Assembly: GCA_003833135.1 (NCBI GenBank)
Contig: QZLH01000040.1
Location: 13,788-77,787, forward strand
Length of the DNA: 64,000 bases
Direction of reading: 5' to 3'
From: Oehlia diaphana
Taxonomy: Eukaryota > Glomeromycota > Glomeromycetes > Glomerales > Glomeraceae
Part shown: positions 1 through 10,949 of the stretch, piece by piece
Layout of the letters: every line of letters starts with the position of its first letter
Position numbering within the stretch: position 1 is the first letter of the stretch
The notes under the pieces: generated by a model
What the model was told of the DNA's origin: nothing
What the model saw: only the letters and a program-made list of their open reading frames with translations
The model's database searches: none
Position numbers and translations under genes: made by a program

Positions 1-942
1 CTTTCAAGCGTATGAATGGAGTATTAGGTAAACTATATTTTCATATTTAAATTTACAATAATATTCTTACTTTCAATTGATGTATAATTATAATTTTTAT
101 ATTTTAGGCGCTTTACCGAACAGCCATAGGAAAATAGAACTGGAAATTATGCGTCAAATAATGACTGATAGTTACATTGATAGCATTATAAATTCTTGTG
201 AAATGACAAAAGGTCTAGAATTTCTCAACAAACGATCTTTGGTTGGATCTTTGACAGAAGCTGACGAGTTTTCAGCAGATGAAATGGAAAGATTTTGGTT
301 GAATTCACGGAATATTCAACAATCATCAATCACTGGAAGTGAGCCGTTCCCAGGTGAAATGATGGGTCCAGCATCTGAAAATGTAGTGATGTCAAGTTCG
401 ATGCTTGATTTGCTAGTTGAATATTATATGGCGACATATGAAACACTTGAGTTTTAAAAGCCATTCGGAGAAGAGCATGACGATTCAAGGGTCATTTCTG
501 TCAAAATTAATCAGTTCGGTAGATGCAGAATTGGATCAGAGATATTTAGGTCAAATATGTCAGCTCGTCATATAAAGAGCTCGTATATTTTGGCTAAATT
601 TATGACACGAGACAATAGTAATGTCAATTGTTGGCTGGGACAAGTACAATTCTTTTTTTCTCACAAAGTTGATTTACCGAATAGAGAATTAAAACATAAT
701 TTAGCATTTATCTGATGATATAGACCTACAAATTTTTGATACCATTTCAGCTTTGCCGATGATGAAATTTGTAATGTCAAACTCTAGGATTCCGAGTTTT
801 ATCCCAATATCGAGACTGCATAATTCTGGTACATAATATTCTGAGTAGATTTGTACCTGTAAAGTATAAAATTTCAGATTGGAAAAATGCGAAAGAATAT
901 ATGGCTGTAAATCCAGTTAATAGAAAATACAATATTTGTTAA
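1..942 (+). pseudogene. decayed CACTA/Tnp2-like transposase, C-terminal part
   Basis: The window opens inside a coding exon reading FKRMNGVLG. It splices over a short intron (28-107) into ALPNSHRKIELEIMRQIM. This matches the layout of Tnp2/CACTA transposases, where an F(E/K)R(Y/M)NG motif precedes a short linker. Further on, in the same frame, come WLGQVQFFF, LAFI, YRPTNF and, near the end, SRFVPVKYKIS and a stop at 940-942, which correspond to the C-terminal domain of these proteins. Stops interrupt it after EF (near 455), after LAFI (two adjacent TGA codons near 714) and further along, so it is not functional. The family assignment comes from recognised motifs; no alignment was run. The 5' part lies outside the window. 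Confidence 0.65.
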
Positions 943-1078
943 TAAATAAAAATAAAACTTGCATTTATTAGTTGATTATTGCTTTTTGTTAAATTTTACA
1001 TAAAACAATCAGTTTCGGTAAAGAACATCAGAAAATGACGAGTTTCAGTAAAGAACTTCGGAAATGACATTCGGAAAG

Positions 1079-1991
1079 TCATGTACCAAAATTTAGTAAA
1101 AACTTAGAACAGATCAATCTTTGGCCGAAATTTATTCTGAAACTTAGCCGAAAGTCACATGACCAAAAGTTTTGATTTCGACTAGTGAAAATTTCACCAA
1201 ATTCACCTTCCTCAATTTCTTGAATGATAATTTCCATATTAAAAAAAAGATCATACTTTTCTTTATCCAAAAAGGAGACTTTTGCCCCTTGTTTACCTAC
1301 TGGAATGATAGGGAGTTGTTTGTTGTATTGGATATTGTAGGTTTATAATGCCTTCTTAATTTTGGTAGTCTTCAGAATTTTACTTTCAATAAGATTCCCA
1401 TATGAGACAATGGCAATATGCTCTTTGCCTTTTTCAATTAAAATGATTGATAAGTTTTTGTCATCATTTATAGGATCGATGTCCATGGACTGAAACTCCT
1501 GATCTGCATATTGATCAGCCTTATCCTGATTAGAAATATCAACAGATTGTTTGTTGATTCTTTTGAGTAGTTGATTCAATTTTTTTGTTTGGAATTGGCA
1601 TCTTACTGACTGGTTCCATTTACATTATTGACAATTTTTTGCACAGAAGTGTCACGTGACAACTCATTTGTGACCGCCTTGGCATTTTTTTTCTTTATTC
1701 TTGCTTTTTTCTTGAGGGAGTTTAGGAGAAGGACCATAAGTGTTTTGGACAATATCTTTTTCCATATTCATTCATAACTTCTGTCAGCTTTTTATCAGAA
1801 GTAGGTTTAAGCTTTTGTTGATAATTTTTCCAGATACTTTCATATTGAGGAGCATCAGAAGTATCCTTTGGTAAACTAAAGGTAAACTTATTTTCAGGGC
1901 TAGCTGATTTACTACCACTAGCTTGCGAGTTCTTACTAGAATTACGAGTTTATTTGCCACTTTTGCCACCACGTTTATTGTTATGAGACAT
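1079..1991 (-). pseudogene. decayed protein-coding gene of unknown family
   Basis: Reading the minus strand from 1991 gives MSHNNKRGGKSGK, an in-frame TAA, then a Ser/Lys-rich stretch (TRNSSKNSQASGSKSAS) followed by FTFSLPKDTSDAPQYESIW. After frame changes the reading continues through 1579-1343 (an Asp-rich segment ending near KTTKIKKAL) and PIIPVGKQGAKVSFLDKEKY near 1290-1250. The pieces follow in order and look like one ancestral protein of about 270 residues broken by stops and frameshifts. I do not recognise the family. Position next to a transposase relic suggests it was part of a repeat or of a transposon-carried gene. The 1010-1180 segment also has short direct repeats around the motif AGTTTC(G/A)GTAAAGAAC. 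Confidence 0.4.
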
Positions 1992-2274
1992 CTTTCTTAA
2001 AATTGATATATTTACTGCAGATTTTAGACAATTTTAACAATTTATGAGAAAGAGTTTTTTTTTTAAGCATGTCCAGTTTGTAATCAATACAACTATTACT
2101 GCGGAAATCGGCAAAATTAAGCATGAAATTAGTGTAGATCTACTACTATTAAAGTCGCCAATGAACTTTCCTCACGTGCATCAGAAATTAACGATTAAAT
2201 CTACCGCAGATCGGGAATAAAATTTTGGGGTATATCTCGACAGCCACTTGCACGACTAACACAAAACCGACAAC

Positions 2275-2322
2275 AAAATCTCGACAATTCAAAATCTCGA
2301 CAATCCAAAATCTCGACAATCA
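2275..2322 (+). repeat. three tandem copies of a 16-bp unit
   Basis: The unit AAAATCTCGACAAT(T/C)C occurs three times head to tail. The surrounding 2201-2386 segment read on the minus strand resembles the start of the plus-strand gene at 2490, so the two may share a duplicated piece. Confidence 0.7.
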
Positions 2323-2489
2323 AATCTCTTCCAAAATCCTGACAAAACATTATATCGTTCAAATGATTTTCAAGATTTCGTACCAAAACTTAAAAAAATA
2401 GTTACAATAAATAATTTGTTGCAATATGTAATATTTAGTTTAATTATAATTTTATTCTAAAATTGCTAGAATAATCAACTTGTCGTATA

Positions 2490-3147
2490 ATGATTTGTCG
2501 GGATTTTGACTTGTCGAGATTTCGTTGTCAGTCTTGTATCAGTCATTCAAATGATTTTCGAGATTTCGTACCAAAACCAAATTTTGGTACCATCGCAAGT
2601 AAAATTAACGAGATCGAAAAAATTCTAGAACAATATCATAATAACTTTTGTGAAATTTCGTCAAAATTCACACCGATCAATACTTCTATTAAAATTCTTC
2701 AAAATGATATGACTCAATGTTATGCAGTTATCCAAAGACCCGAATTTGATCAAAGTGTGTCCAATGGATCTGAAACTAATTCGCGAGGCTCTTCAACCAA
2801 TTCATCTTCAAGCTCTCCCGGTTCTTCTGGTTCTTCTGGTAAGATAAAAACAGAATAATTCTTGATAATCAACGCTTTATGTATTAGGGAAGTTTGACTA
2901 ACATGTTTTGATTGCAGGCTCAAGCCAAAGATTCGCAAATATCATTTCTGTAATCAGAGAACAATTTTCGGACATCTTTGATAGGATTAAGGGTGCAAAT
3001 GATTATTCTTTAGATCAGATGTGTGCTGTTATATCGGTTGATATTCTTAAACTTGGGATGGGAGTAATTGGGAAAGTTACAATAAAAGCCTTTTACCGTG
3101 AGGATAATATAAAAAGCGAAAACTTAAAAGATAAGATGCTTGGATAG
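2490..3147 (+). CDS. orphan hypothetical protein, two exons, 192 aa
   Basis: Exons 2490-2838 and 2918-3147 are joined by a 79-nt GT...AG intron with a good branch site (GACTAAC near 2896-2902) and the phase is kept. The N-terminal 30 residues are Cys/Arg/Asp-rich and come from repeat-like DNA. Residues of roughly 30-90 look helical (KINEIEKILEQYHNN), residues 95-120 are a Ser/Gly/Asn linker, and the C-terminal 75 residues contain ISVIREQFSDIFDRIKG and DQMCAVISVDILKLGMG, an amphipathic helical pattern. I do not recognise a family. The C-terminal half looks like a real domain. The start codon is uncertain because the first 30 codons overlap the repeated segment. Confidence 0.5.
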
Positions 3148-3382
3148 ATCACAGACATTTACACCATCAGGAAAGGAACTTCATAATAATAAAAAATATG
3201 TTTTCGATTGATTTTTAAATTGTGAATGTGTGTTTTATAAGTAAAAAAATATAATAGATTTATGATCAATATCAAACTTAGAAAAAATTAATACATTAAC
3301 AAAATTAGGTACTGCAAAACTCCGGATATAAATTTCTTTTCATTAAACATTCGATATTCCACAATCACTGAAACTAACATTA

Positions 3383-3705
3383 TTATAAAAAATTCACGCC
3401 GCTACATTCATAAATTGTGGGATCATTCTTGCCTTCATTTTGCCACATATAAAATGCTATGGTAGAAGCTTGTTGCCGAGAAAAATTATAACCGTTAGAT
3501 TTAAGTTCATAATAGACAGATGCTATATAATGAATAGGAACTTCTTCCATGATTCTGTCTAATAATAATTCATCCTTAGATAACAAATACGTAATAACTC
3601 TTTTAGGTGGAATTTGAACTTTAATATATCTTCCCAGAAATACTCTATAATAGGATCATCAAAATGAACGTTGGCTAACTCTGACCCGTAACGATAGAAG
3701 AACGA
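3383..3705 (-). other. coding-like continuation beyond the stop of the APH-like gene
   Basis: Directly downstream of the stop at 3706-3708 the same frame reads RYGSELANVHFDDPIIEY, and then another frame reads GRYIKVQIPPKRVITYLL and continues openly to a stop before 3383, ending TIYECSGVNFL. Both stretches have normal protein composition. Either the kinase originally had about 100 more residues and has been broken by one stop and one frameshift, or an unusual intron removes the stop. One candidate runs from GTTTAC near 3723 to an AG near 3641, which restores the second frame. Confidence 0.4.
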
Positions 3706-4995
3706 TTATAGCAAGCTTTGTAAACCTGCGAAACTGTGAACCATATAAGTAAACATATCCTCTAATTTTTTGACCCTCGAATCTCGTTTTTTCATTTCCA
3801 GTATCTGTCCACTTCTGCTCCCCAATTTTGCTACCATTTCACCATGGAAAAATTCTCTTAGCTTCTGTTTTTCACAACTCTCTTGCAACTCCAAATCGTT
3901 GAGAACTCTGAACGGTTCTTCCACTTCTTGGATCCATATTGGATACTGGCACAAATTCCATAAAGTTCCCGTACGTGAAAACTCCCAATCAATGATACCT
4001 ACAATTTTGATTTCATCATTAACTGAACGCTCAACGAGTATGTTTTGCGCATCGAAATCACCATGGACAAGAAAAAATGGTTTTTGATCTATCGATTTAT
4101 CAAAAGGTTTGAATAACTTGGATTGAAGTGAGGTCATTTGTTTTATTAGATTTGCCACTTGACTTGCTGCCGTTATCTGATTCATTTTCTTCTTTTTCAG
4201 AAGTTCTTGCACACCACAAATCTCGAAGAAATTTTTTTCTTTTTGAATCAAGGCGTCAAATAATTCCTGCATGCTTCTAAAAGGGCCGGTGAAACTAGGA
4301 ATGGCATTTCTTCCCTCAACATAAAATACAGGATCCACAATAGGTCCTATTCGAAAAGTTGATGTTATCTAATTTTCCATAGTATTATTATAATGATTCA
4401 ATAAATATTAATTATGTAATACTACAAAGTAAAAAGTTGTAACTGTACTCACAAAGTCCATGTAAAGACATCCGATCTCTTCAAACTGGCATTTCGTCCA
4501 TAATTCGAGCAACGTGTCGACAATTTGGCTTAAAACACACTTCTTTTTTTCAACCGTTAACTCATCCCAAACTCGATATAAGTGTTGTCCAGGTAGCCGT
4601 TCCATGAGAATGTAAGGGATTTTTATGAGATTATGCACAGTGCCATCCCAATCGTATACTTCCGGCACTTTGATACTGGTGTTTTGAGCGACATACTTCA
4701 TAGTCGCAACTTCACTAGCGAATTTTGCTGCAGGGTGGGTTAGATCACATGAGAGTCGGGCGATGCAGTCTGGTCCAGCCTCGAATTGTAATAAATAAAT
4801 TTCATTATAGAGTCCTTTTGTTAGTCTACGAGTGTGAACACAATGTCTGTTTAAGCGACTGGAAGCAAGCTTTTGTAGAGCATTAAGATCCAAGTCCAGT
4901 GTAGGTTCGTCAACATCCGACGAACTAGAGCAAAAAATTTCACTTTCGTTATTTTCGTTATCCATGATTGCAGTTTTTAAGTGGTCACAATTCAC
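3706..4995 (-). CDS. aminoglycoside phosphotransferase (APH)-fold kinase-like protein
   Basis: Exons are 4453-4995 and 3706-4368, with an 84-nt intron that has a GTGAGT donor; the model codes for 401 aa. ATG at 4995 is used; a second ATG at 4965 is possible. The N-terminal lobe contains ARLSCDLTHPAAKFASEVAT, where the Lys/Glu pair of the kinase fold is expected, and IPYILMERLPGQHL at the hinge. The C-terminal lobe carries the catalytic loop HGDFDAQN (HGDxxxxN) and the metal-binding IDWEFS. This is the arrangement of the APH/choline-kinase superfamily, which expanded in many fungi. The substrate cannot be told from sequence. The 3' end is doubtful because coding-like sequence continues past the stop (see the neighbouring entry), so this may be a recently damaged gene. 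Confidence 0.75.
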
Positions 4996-5170
4996 AAGGA
5001 TTTTACTGCTAAAAAAACCAGAACTGCATCAAAGGCTGGGCATTGCCCGTCTCACGAATGGGTTTGCCACAATAAAAAAAAGCATAAAAAGTAACTTACC
5101 TCAGTTTTTTTTTCAGTTTTTATGTATAAATTTGTATTCTAAAAACAGTTCATTTTGTAGTTCGTGGGTT

Positions 5171-5613
5171 ATGGCATGGAATGAACGTTGCCCTGGATGT
5201 AAAAAACTATACAAATGTAAAAATGTAACGAATGTGGCCGCAATGAGCATACACACGATGTTGACGATGATGACGACGATGATGACAAATGACGGTAATT
5301 AATCTTCTTATTCGGTCGAGTTTTATATTGATTGTACTTTATATACTTATATTCTGTTTTCTTTTTTAAAATCAAGGAAGTTCTTTGTGGATCTATGATG
5401 GCCTTTTGTTTTAATAAAGTTTTTAACTTTAGGTTTTTATTTTTTTGGTTTTGTTTAATAAAGCTTCTTTTTCTTTTTTGCAGGTTTACGACCTTGGACA
5501 CCATTTTAAAGGTGATTATTTACATTTTTTTATTCTTTATGTTTTTAAAGAAATGCTTTGTTAACATTTTTTTTCTTTTAGGACGCGACTTTAAACTTCA
5601 GATCCCAATGTAA
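5171..5613 (+). pseudogene. possible remnant of a small Cys-rich, Asp-rich multi-exon gene
   Basis: From ATG 5171 the frame reads MAWNERCPGCKKLYKCK. After a one-base shift it continues as NECGRNEHTHDV plus eight Asp. A donor-like GGTAATT follows. Downstream, two short blocks bounded by AG and GT join in one phase to VYDLGHHFKGRDFKLQIPM and a stop (5611-5613). The Cys spacing resembles a small zinc-binding knuckle. The single-base break and the very short exons make this a remnant or an untested model. I do not recognise the family. Confidence 0.25.
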
Positions 5614-6039
5614 GTTTCTTAAATGGGAGTGATTTTCTTTATTAAAAAAATAAAAATGTTCTTATATTGATATATAATATAGAATCTTATCATATGTAAG
5701 TACATTATATTCTTTTGCAAAACGATCACTAGTAATTATCTGTATAGTTTGTTTCTGTCGCTTAATGTCATAAGTGCTTTTATCAATCTAATTTCCCCTT
5801 TCAATCTTTTATATTTCTCATACATTGTCACTATGTAGCTGCAAAGCAATGTTGTGCACATCAATAAAATTATTAATAAAGTAGTAAAGTGATATGAATA
5901 CTGTATATGAAGTGGCTTAGTATAATGAAATTCGAATTTCTTTACTCAAAACCCATTAAAAATGAATCTGTTATATAATATACATGATCTTGATAAAAAT
6001 TGCTATAATAATATTATTATTTATTTTAATCACTAAAAT

Positions 6040-9000
6040 ATGTCAGCTGTTACTTTAACTAGCACTTATAATGTTAAAATGATTATAGACAAAAAAGAAG
6101 GCGATTACCTAAGCCTACTAGTAACTGTCCTGAATATGATATGGAATATTATAGAACATAAATCAGAAATTACAATGGTGGTATGAATATCAAAAAATTT
6201 CTAGATAATGAAAAAGTTTATGACAAACTATCAATAATGGAAAAGGGGGAGTCTCAAGTGCAATGGAGATCACGGGTTAAAAGTACTCTTCAATATTTAT
6301 TATCACGAAAAGAATATAGTATATACCATCGTTTCTACTTGTTTGCAGGATTTGGTGAAGGCAAGTTTAATAAATCATATTATGAATACTATCGCCCTAG
6401 AATCCATAAAAATCATATGCCAATCTGCTTTTGTTGCTGAAAACTATTTCAAATTAATGATGCGAAGCCATACAGATCATATCACTACAGATGGCACAAA
6501 TTCATTGAGTTGAAGATATGATGAAAAAGCATTAGGATCAGGAATGTAATGATTCTTTAAGTAATCTTGAATGTGAAAGGGTTAAACGACAAGCTTTTAA
6601 TATTCTGTGAGAGATTCAGAAAAAGATAAATTGGTATCAATTGATTATGATTATCATATAAATGATACTAATAGTATTAGAAACTTATATGTAGTGTCTT
6701 TCGGCTAAAACGATTATAACAAAAAATACTGTACAAAAGAAGTGTGATAAAAGGGATGAGCTGACTTCTTCTTCATTACCATAAAAGCTTAAAATTAAAA
6801 ATCTTTAGAGCGATCAATCAAACATGAGGACTACTAGTTTGGGCAATCTTGCTAAAATATATTTTGATTCCATGCAAAAAATGCATAAACTTAATACATT
6901 TATTTTTATAGCCACTTTACATATAATATTAGGTCATGTATTAGAAAATTTTGGATTTATTTTGGAACTGATCCACCCTTAGATCAAGGGTTTAAATCCT
7001 CAATATACTTGTAATCGAATAAAATAAATCTGATATTTTATTATAATATATTGATAAAGAATCGCTAGAATTTACTAAAAATACTATAAATCAATAAAAT
7101 TGCCATGTATAACTATAAACTGCTAAAATTTGTTAAATGGCTATGTTTAAATCACAAAATGAGTTCGAAGATACTTATGAGGGGTATATCAAGTATTATA
7201 TATTACACCGTATTAAGGATAGTATAACTCTGTCTAAGTGAAAAAATAGAATTTGAATCACCTAATGTATTTTCAAAATAAAAAATATTGTACATATAGT
7301 GAGAAAAAATGCTTTTACGCTTTCAAAACAAAGCTATATTTTGTTAATGGACCCAAATTGTGAAATGGCTATCTGTTACTCATGCAATAAACTGGTATAT
7401 TCCAGAATAGAAACTTTGACAATAGGTGAAAGACACTTATATGTTGGATTGAAAGGTAAGTTTATAACTAAGAAATACAGATATGTTTGTTACCTTTGAT
7501 GGAATGCATTGGGGTATGTATCATCAATTCATTATTAGATCAAACTAAATTTTGAGGAATATATGGAAATGATACAGCTGATTTCCACTCCATCAATATG
7601 ATTTGCAGATGAATCAATTTGGTAAATTCAGACGCGAAAACCCATATATCGACTTTTGTGATAATAAATATATTACAGGTAATATGGTATTAATACAAAA
7701 CTATATATATTACGGGTAATATGGTATTAATACAAAACTATATAGTTATGTTTTTTAGTTAGAAAATATTAGATGCATCAGGCAGAAATATGTCCTTTTG
7801 AATACTCAAAGACAGAAGGGATTTCAGAACAATATTCAAGATGCATCCATTATCCATAAATAAATAGAATTGGATAAATAAGCCATGTTCATTAACCCTT
7901 CCTCTATTGCCACCGAAAGCTGTTGCATTATTGCAACGTAGTGCAAGTGCATTTGAGATTTCCTTTTCAGCCTGAAACTTTAAGAGAAGCCTGATGCTGA
8001 AGAATATTTCAATTCTGTATGACAAAGTAGAAAATGATGCGATTATCAGAAAGAGTTCCCCAGAAATGTCATATTAAAGGAATTATGCTTTTTTACCAAA
8101 AGTTTTTATAATTGATATAAATAATACTGAAGGTAGTTTTTTTTTTTAACTGCAGTACATTTACAAATTTATTAGAATAGTATTAGTAATTATATAAAAG
8201 TAAAAAATGATACTGAAATTTCTTTGTTATTTTCATTATATACAAGTATGAGAAAGGTTGTATATTTCAATTAATTTTAAGTATAATATTTATTTAGTAT
8301 GTAATTTTTAGATGGTATCATAATTCTGTTAATGGAATTCCATGATCAGCAATTATTGCTTTTGTTAGAAAACTCAAATTAACTATGAATTTAATCAATT
8401 GAAATGAGATTTATTAATGGATTTTAGCTAACAATTTAACAAAATTACTTTCTTACTATAAAAAAGAATGGCAATCATGCCAGCAATTTTGGGCAAATAT
8501 TCATAAACCAAGATTTGCTACAGGTTGGATGGTTAATGAAACAAATAATTTATTAGAAAGATTTTTTTCTGTAAGTATAGTAATAAATGTAATAACTCCT
8601 TATTTTTATAATTATATAATTTAAATTAATCATTTAATTCTTAGACATTAAAGTGGAAATTTTTACATGTAAAGAAAAACAAAAGGATTGATATGTTAAT
8701 AAATATTTGACAAATCAATGCATTAATTTTATTACTATTAGATTTCACAATCAAACTAATCAGCAAGTTTTTTATTGTTTTTAAATAATCTATTTTTATA
8801 TTAATTTTTGTTTGTTTTTTAATAGAAATTTAATGCAATCAAATCTCATGAACTTAAAGCATGTTGAAATTGCAGAAAATAATTTGTTTAATATTATAGA
8901 TCCTATGTATGGAATCAAATTCATCCAAAGTATAATTTATGTGTTGGATCTTATTGTAACTGTCAAGACCAGTCATCTCTTTTGTGTAAACATATTCGTG

Positions 9001-9430
9001 TAGCAGCTAGAAGTCTTGAAGGCTTAGAAATATGGAACTATTGTTAAATTCAGAAAGAGTAGCATTTTATCAAAATAACAACATAATACAGATTCAATTG
9101 CTACCAATCAATATTTACATGAAGAAAACCAGAATTCATTAAATTCAAATGCTAATCCAATCAGCCTTTATGTGAAAAATTGAAAGATTTAAAAATTATT
9201 TTACAATCAAATGAAAGAAGTAAGAAAATTTTATTTATTTTTTTTGTAATTATTTAATATATTATTAAAAAATTTTTGTTATAGTTTCTATATCGTAATA
9301 AACAAAAAATCACACCACACCCGTTTACAAAATCTTATAGAACAAATAAAAACCAAGAAAACAAGGAAAATTCTTCCTGGATACCAAGTAATGTTCGTGG
9401 AAATCATATACTGTATAAGACGCTTTAAAT
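6040..9430 (+). pseudogene. decayed Mutator-like (MULE) transposase with SWIM zinc finger
   Basis: Fragments in order on the plus strand are: an N-terminal part from ATG 6040; 6183-6440 (NGGMNIKKFLDNEKV and KSYYEYYRPR); 7299-7497 (MDPNCEMAICYSCNKL); a C-terminal part at 8462-8590 reading KKEWQSCQQFWANI then ATGWMVNETNNLLERFF; and 8930-9047 reading YNLCVGSYCNCQDQSS then LLCKHIRVAAR. The last piece has the CxC...CxH pattern of a SWIM finger (Cys codons at 8955, 8961 and 8985, His at 8991), which normally ends MULE transposases. NLIEQIKTKKTRKILPGYQ near 9330 may be the tail. Stops and frameshifts throughout show that it is dead. Family call by motif only; terminal inverted repeats were not identified. 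Confidence 0.6.
7672..7745 (+). repeat. 37-bp tandem duplication (two copies)
   Basis: The segments starting ATTAC(A/G)GGTAATATGG at 7672 and 7709 are the same over 37 bp apart from one base. This is a local duplication inside the MULE relic. Confidence 0.85.
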
Positions 9431-10573
9431 AATCGACTCATAAATTAAACAGGTGATACATTTGGTACATATAAATCAGTGCTACCGATGTGACTACCTA
9501 GGTATTAAGTTGAGAAAAAACTCCGGTTATTCATTATTGATAAGAAGAGACATTATTACCATACTTTTGGAAGTCTGTCTGCTAATAACCAGATGGTACG
9601 CTTCAACGCCGGCTGAGTTTTTTTATACAACGTTTGTAATATAAATGAAAATAATTTTTTCTCTGCATTATGTGTTTTTCTGGTTAGTTATTGTTGAGAT
9701 AACGTGTTAGTATTGATAGCTTAGATTTAATACAGAGAACCATGTATGTTATTTCCAGTAAAAAACATTCGAAACAAGACATTGTAAAAAAGATTTTTCA
9801 TAATGGAGTAGAAAAATAAAATAAAATTATATGTCGATTTTGTATACATTATTGGACGTCAATGTGTACATCGAAATTTTCCTTGGTATTCTGAAAGCTA
9901 TCACTCACAGCTTCACAATTCTAGGGATGTTATTTTGCTCAAGCAGTTCGGTTTAAGTTCCAAATCCAGTCATAAAAACCAGTTTACAATAAACTAGCTT
10001 TTAAAACTTATTTTTAAGAATGTGTTTGTAAGATGCTTTGCTCAAGCTAGGTTAAATTATAATTTGTAAATATTTCCATTATATATTATTTAATAATTAA
10101 TAATATTTTTTTTTTATTACAGTATTACAACGAAGTTTGAGGTTTAAAAAAATTCTAATTGTCAAATTGCTCGATATGAACATTACATCCCCAGACTATT
10201 TATGTTATAATGTTTTTAAATGAATAAAGATTTTTAACGTTATAAAGTTCTAATCATCAAATCTTTGGATAAATGATTGGAATTTAGAAATGCGATATTA
10301 TAAAATGATAAATCAGATTACAAATATTTGTTAGCAGCCCTTTATGTTAAAAAATCAGAAGCCCGACGTGTGCGAAACTTTATTGAAAAATTTGTAAATT
10401 ATAAAAATTCGAAAATGAATTCGATAGAATTTAAATCTGAAAGATAGGAGTAAACAACTTATTTACTAAAGATTAATTAACGTTAAAATAAGCAAAAAAA
10501 AAGAAGATTAACACCTACAGATAAAGCTTTACATTGGGAGAACCTGTAAGGTAAGGCAAGGATTGAGCGATAA
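9431..10573. other. no supported gene
   Basis: AT-rich sequence with only short chance ORFs, such as a 63-codon frame at 9453 without recognisable motifs. I see nothing reportable. Confidence 0.5.
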
Positions 10574-10783
10574 TTAGCGGTATTTTATATCTCGCGGTTT
10601 CGATGGTTTGTATTTGGGAGCAAATTGTTTAAACTCTTGATTTTCTCTTGCTCTACTAGCTGCTTCGTATGCTGCTTGACTGGCGAGCTTCTTTGCCGAT
10701 TCTACCGCTAATTTTTCCTCCCTTTTTACCCCTTCTAGCCGTTCCTTGAGTTGCCGGGTGAGCGCGCTTTGATGTTGAGACAT
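10574..10783 (-). CDS. hypothetical small basic/coiled-coil protein, 69 aa
   Basis: An uninterrupted frame from ATG 10783 begins MSQHQSALTRQLKERLEGVK and is rich in Ala, Glu, Lys and Arg through the middle (EEKLAVESAKKLASQAAYEA), which predicts one long amphipathic helix. It ends with a basic, proline-containing tail (FAPKYKPSKPRDIKYR). The codon composition is far more GC-rich than the flanking DNA, which supports real coding. The frame stays open upstream to 10936, but that extension has the composition of non-coding DNA, so I chose the ATG at 10783. No family recognised; an upstream intron cannot be excluded. Confidence 0.55.
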   Translation of the reverse strand: MSQHQSALTRQLKERLEGVKREEKLAVESAKKLASQAAYEAASRARENQEFKQFAPKYKPSKPRDIKYR

Positions 10784-10949
10784 GATAATATTTATGCCCA
10801 TAAAAAGTGAAGAGGGGAGGCATTTTATATTTGCAACCATAAAGCACTCTACATCTTGATAACAGTTAATCGAGAAATATATCTGATAATCAATTTGGTA
10901 AATAAAGAGTAAATTGAATGGCTTGTGACCTGACAATCTTCGATATTCA

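Noticed and set aside
5169..5504. 111-aa antisense Ser/Lys-rich frame
   Set aside because: Poly-Ser arises from the antisense of the Asp-codon run; no splice or motif support.
7759..8025. 88-aa minus-strand frame inside the MULE relic
   Set aside because: Protein-like composition but no recognised motif and no proper context; noted only as unexplained within the relic.
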